DNA of 32,025 bases, taken from Legionellaceae bacterium. GTDB taxonomy: Bacteria; Pseudomonadota; Gammaproteobacteria; Legionellales; Legionellaceae. The DNA lies in assembly GCA_030157565.1 (NCBI GenBank), contig JAOAUO010000154.1:1-32025 (forward strand), in the 5' to 3' direction. The notes under the pieces were generated by a model. It was not told where the DNA came from. It saw only the letters and a list, made by a program, of their open reading frames with translations, and searched no databases. Made by a program: the position numbers and the translations under genes. Positions 30,985 to 32,025 of this stretch are shown here, in pieces (position 1 is the stretch's first letter; every line of letters starts with the position of its first letter).

Positions 30985-32025
30985 TTAATCCTTCTTGCCG
31001 CCACCCGCCATAGTGGTTACAGCACCCGGTGGAGCCCCGGCAGCTGTTGCCGCCGCGTCCGCGGCCATGGTTGCGGCTCCCGCCACTTTCTTCCCGATTT
31101 GTGCTTCTGCATTGGCCGTGTCTTTGCCTCCTTCGGTGACCTTCCCTTTTGTCTCCTCACCCCATTGAGCCGTTTTCTCGCCCACTTGAGAGGCCGGCCC
31201 ACCAATCCAGGTCATGATGTGATCGGGCAGGGTGTAAATCAAGTCGAATGATTTTTGTGCAAGCGTGATATAGAGTGTGGTGTAAACCAATATGGAGAAG
31301 AAAAAGGCATAAAGCCCCGCCCAATTATTGTAACCGTTGCCTCCTTTCCAGGGGTGACCATGGGCGTCACCTTGAATGAATTGTGCAACATGTTGATACC
31401 CTGCATTCAAGACCCATATGCTCACATAACACAACGCGATACCGATCAAATAACCGATGACCATCATCGCAGGTCTTAAGAACACATTCATGAGGATCAT
31501 GATCCCTTGCTCCGCTTTCCCCAAGACACCCTCGCCCTCGGGATGCGTCATGCCGAGGGCTACAATGGGGGCGGCTACCATGGCTTCAATGACCGCAGTC
31601 AACCACCCAATGGCCCCAAAAATAAACAACATATAGGGTAAAAAGGGGACGTAGTATGCTGTAGAAAAACCAATGGCTATCAACACGCCGCTCCAGGCAA
31701 TTAAAATCGGACTGACGAGTAGAATCAGAAGGACTCCAATGGGCCCCAGAATGATACCAAAAATCGGGATGAACATCATCGTTATGCAGATGGTGAAGAG
31801 GTCTATCCACATTTGAAAGGAATAATTGACATAAGCCGTTCCCATTGCGGCCATCGATACAATGGGATTGGCGCCAGGATTGCTGATGTATTTCAACCCG
31901 GCTTGAAATACCAACGAAAAAAGGGATAACGGCAATGTAAATGCCGCTAAAATCACGATGTTAATCATCTCAGAAAACCCTAACATGAGATAATTGAAAA
32001 TGCCTCGAATCATGATGTTGTAGAT
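30985..32025 (-). CDS. dotA: Dot/Icm type IVB secretion protein DotA, C-terminal part (runs off window)
   Basis: WLTAVIEAMVAAPIVALGMTHPEGEGVLGKAEQGIMILMNVFLRPAMMVIGYLIGIAL is DotA/TraY-like; the frame stays open to 32025. Confidence 0.88.
   Translation of the reverse strand: MYNIMIRGIFNYLMLGFSEMINIVILAAFTLPLSLFSLVFQAGLKYISNPGANPIVSMAAMGTAYVNYSFQMWIDLFTICITMMFIPIFGIILGPIGVLLILLVSPILIAWSGVLIAIGFSTAYYVPFLPYMLFIFGAIGWLTAVIEAMVAAPIVALGMTHPEGEGVLGKAEQGIMILMNVFLRPAMMVIGYLIGIALCYVSIWVLNAGYQHVAQFIQGDAHGHPWKGGNGYNNWAGLYAFFFSILVYTTLYITLAQKSFDLIYTLPDHIMTWIGGPASQVGEKTAQWGEETKGKVTEGGKDTANAEAQIGKKVAGAATMAADAAATAAGAPPGAVTTMAGGGKKD

Overview
The window looks like an ori-proximal chromosomal segment of a gammaproteobacterium, probably of the Legionellales/Coxiella-Legionella type; this inference rests on a DotA-like Dot/Icm (T4BSS) C-terminus at the right edge plus overall gene content. 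Left to right: partial gyrB, a frame-split M48 peptidase, recF, dnaN, dnaA (all minus); a decayed Phd/VapC-type toxin-antitoxin locus; rppH-ptsP-lgt-thyA-epmC (plus); a lipoprotein; tatC; a small ORF; two BON lipoproteins with diaA-yraN; parB-parA-rsmG-mnmG; a large membrane/coiled-coil orphan; a Cys-rich exported protein; ubiX; metG-rnfB-nth; a NitT/TauT-type ABC ATPase and fused permease; and dotA (partial). The core genes are conventional. The more unusual material is: (1) an M48 gene joined only by a -1 shift at an A_AAA_AAA tract; (2) two parS-like sites inside recF; (3) a toxin gene with its middle deleted beside an intact antitoxin; (4) a dispersed palindromic repeat whose second copy has lost one hairpin arm and overlaps the nth stop codon; (5) a family of GGAC...CATG hairpins between genes; (6) a nested palindromic element near 21.1 kb; (7) two orphan proteins that could be exported or host-directed. 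I found no clear new multi-gene defence or biosynthetic system. No searches were run; family calls come from motif and sequence recognition.
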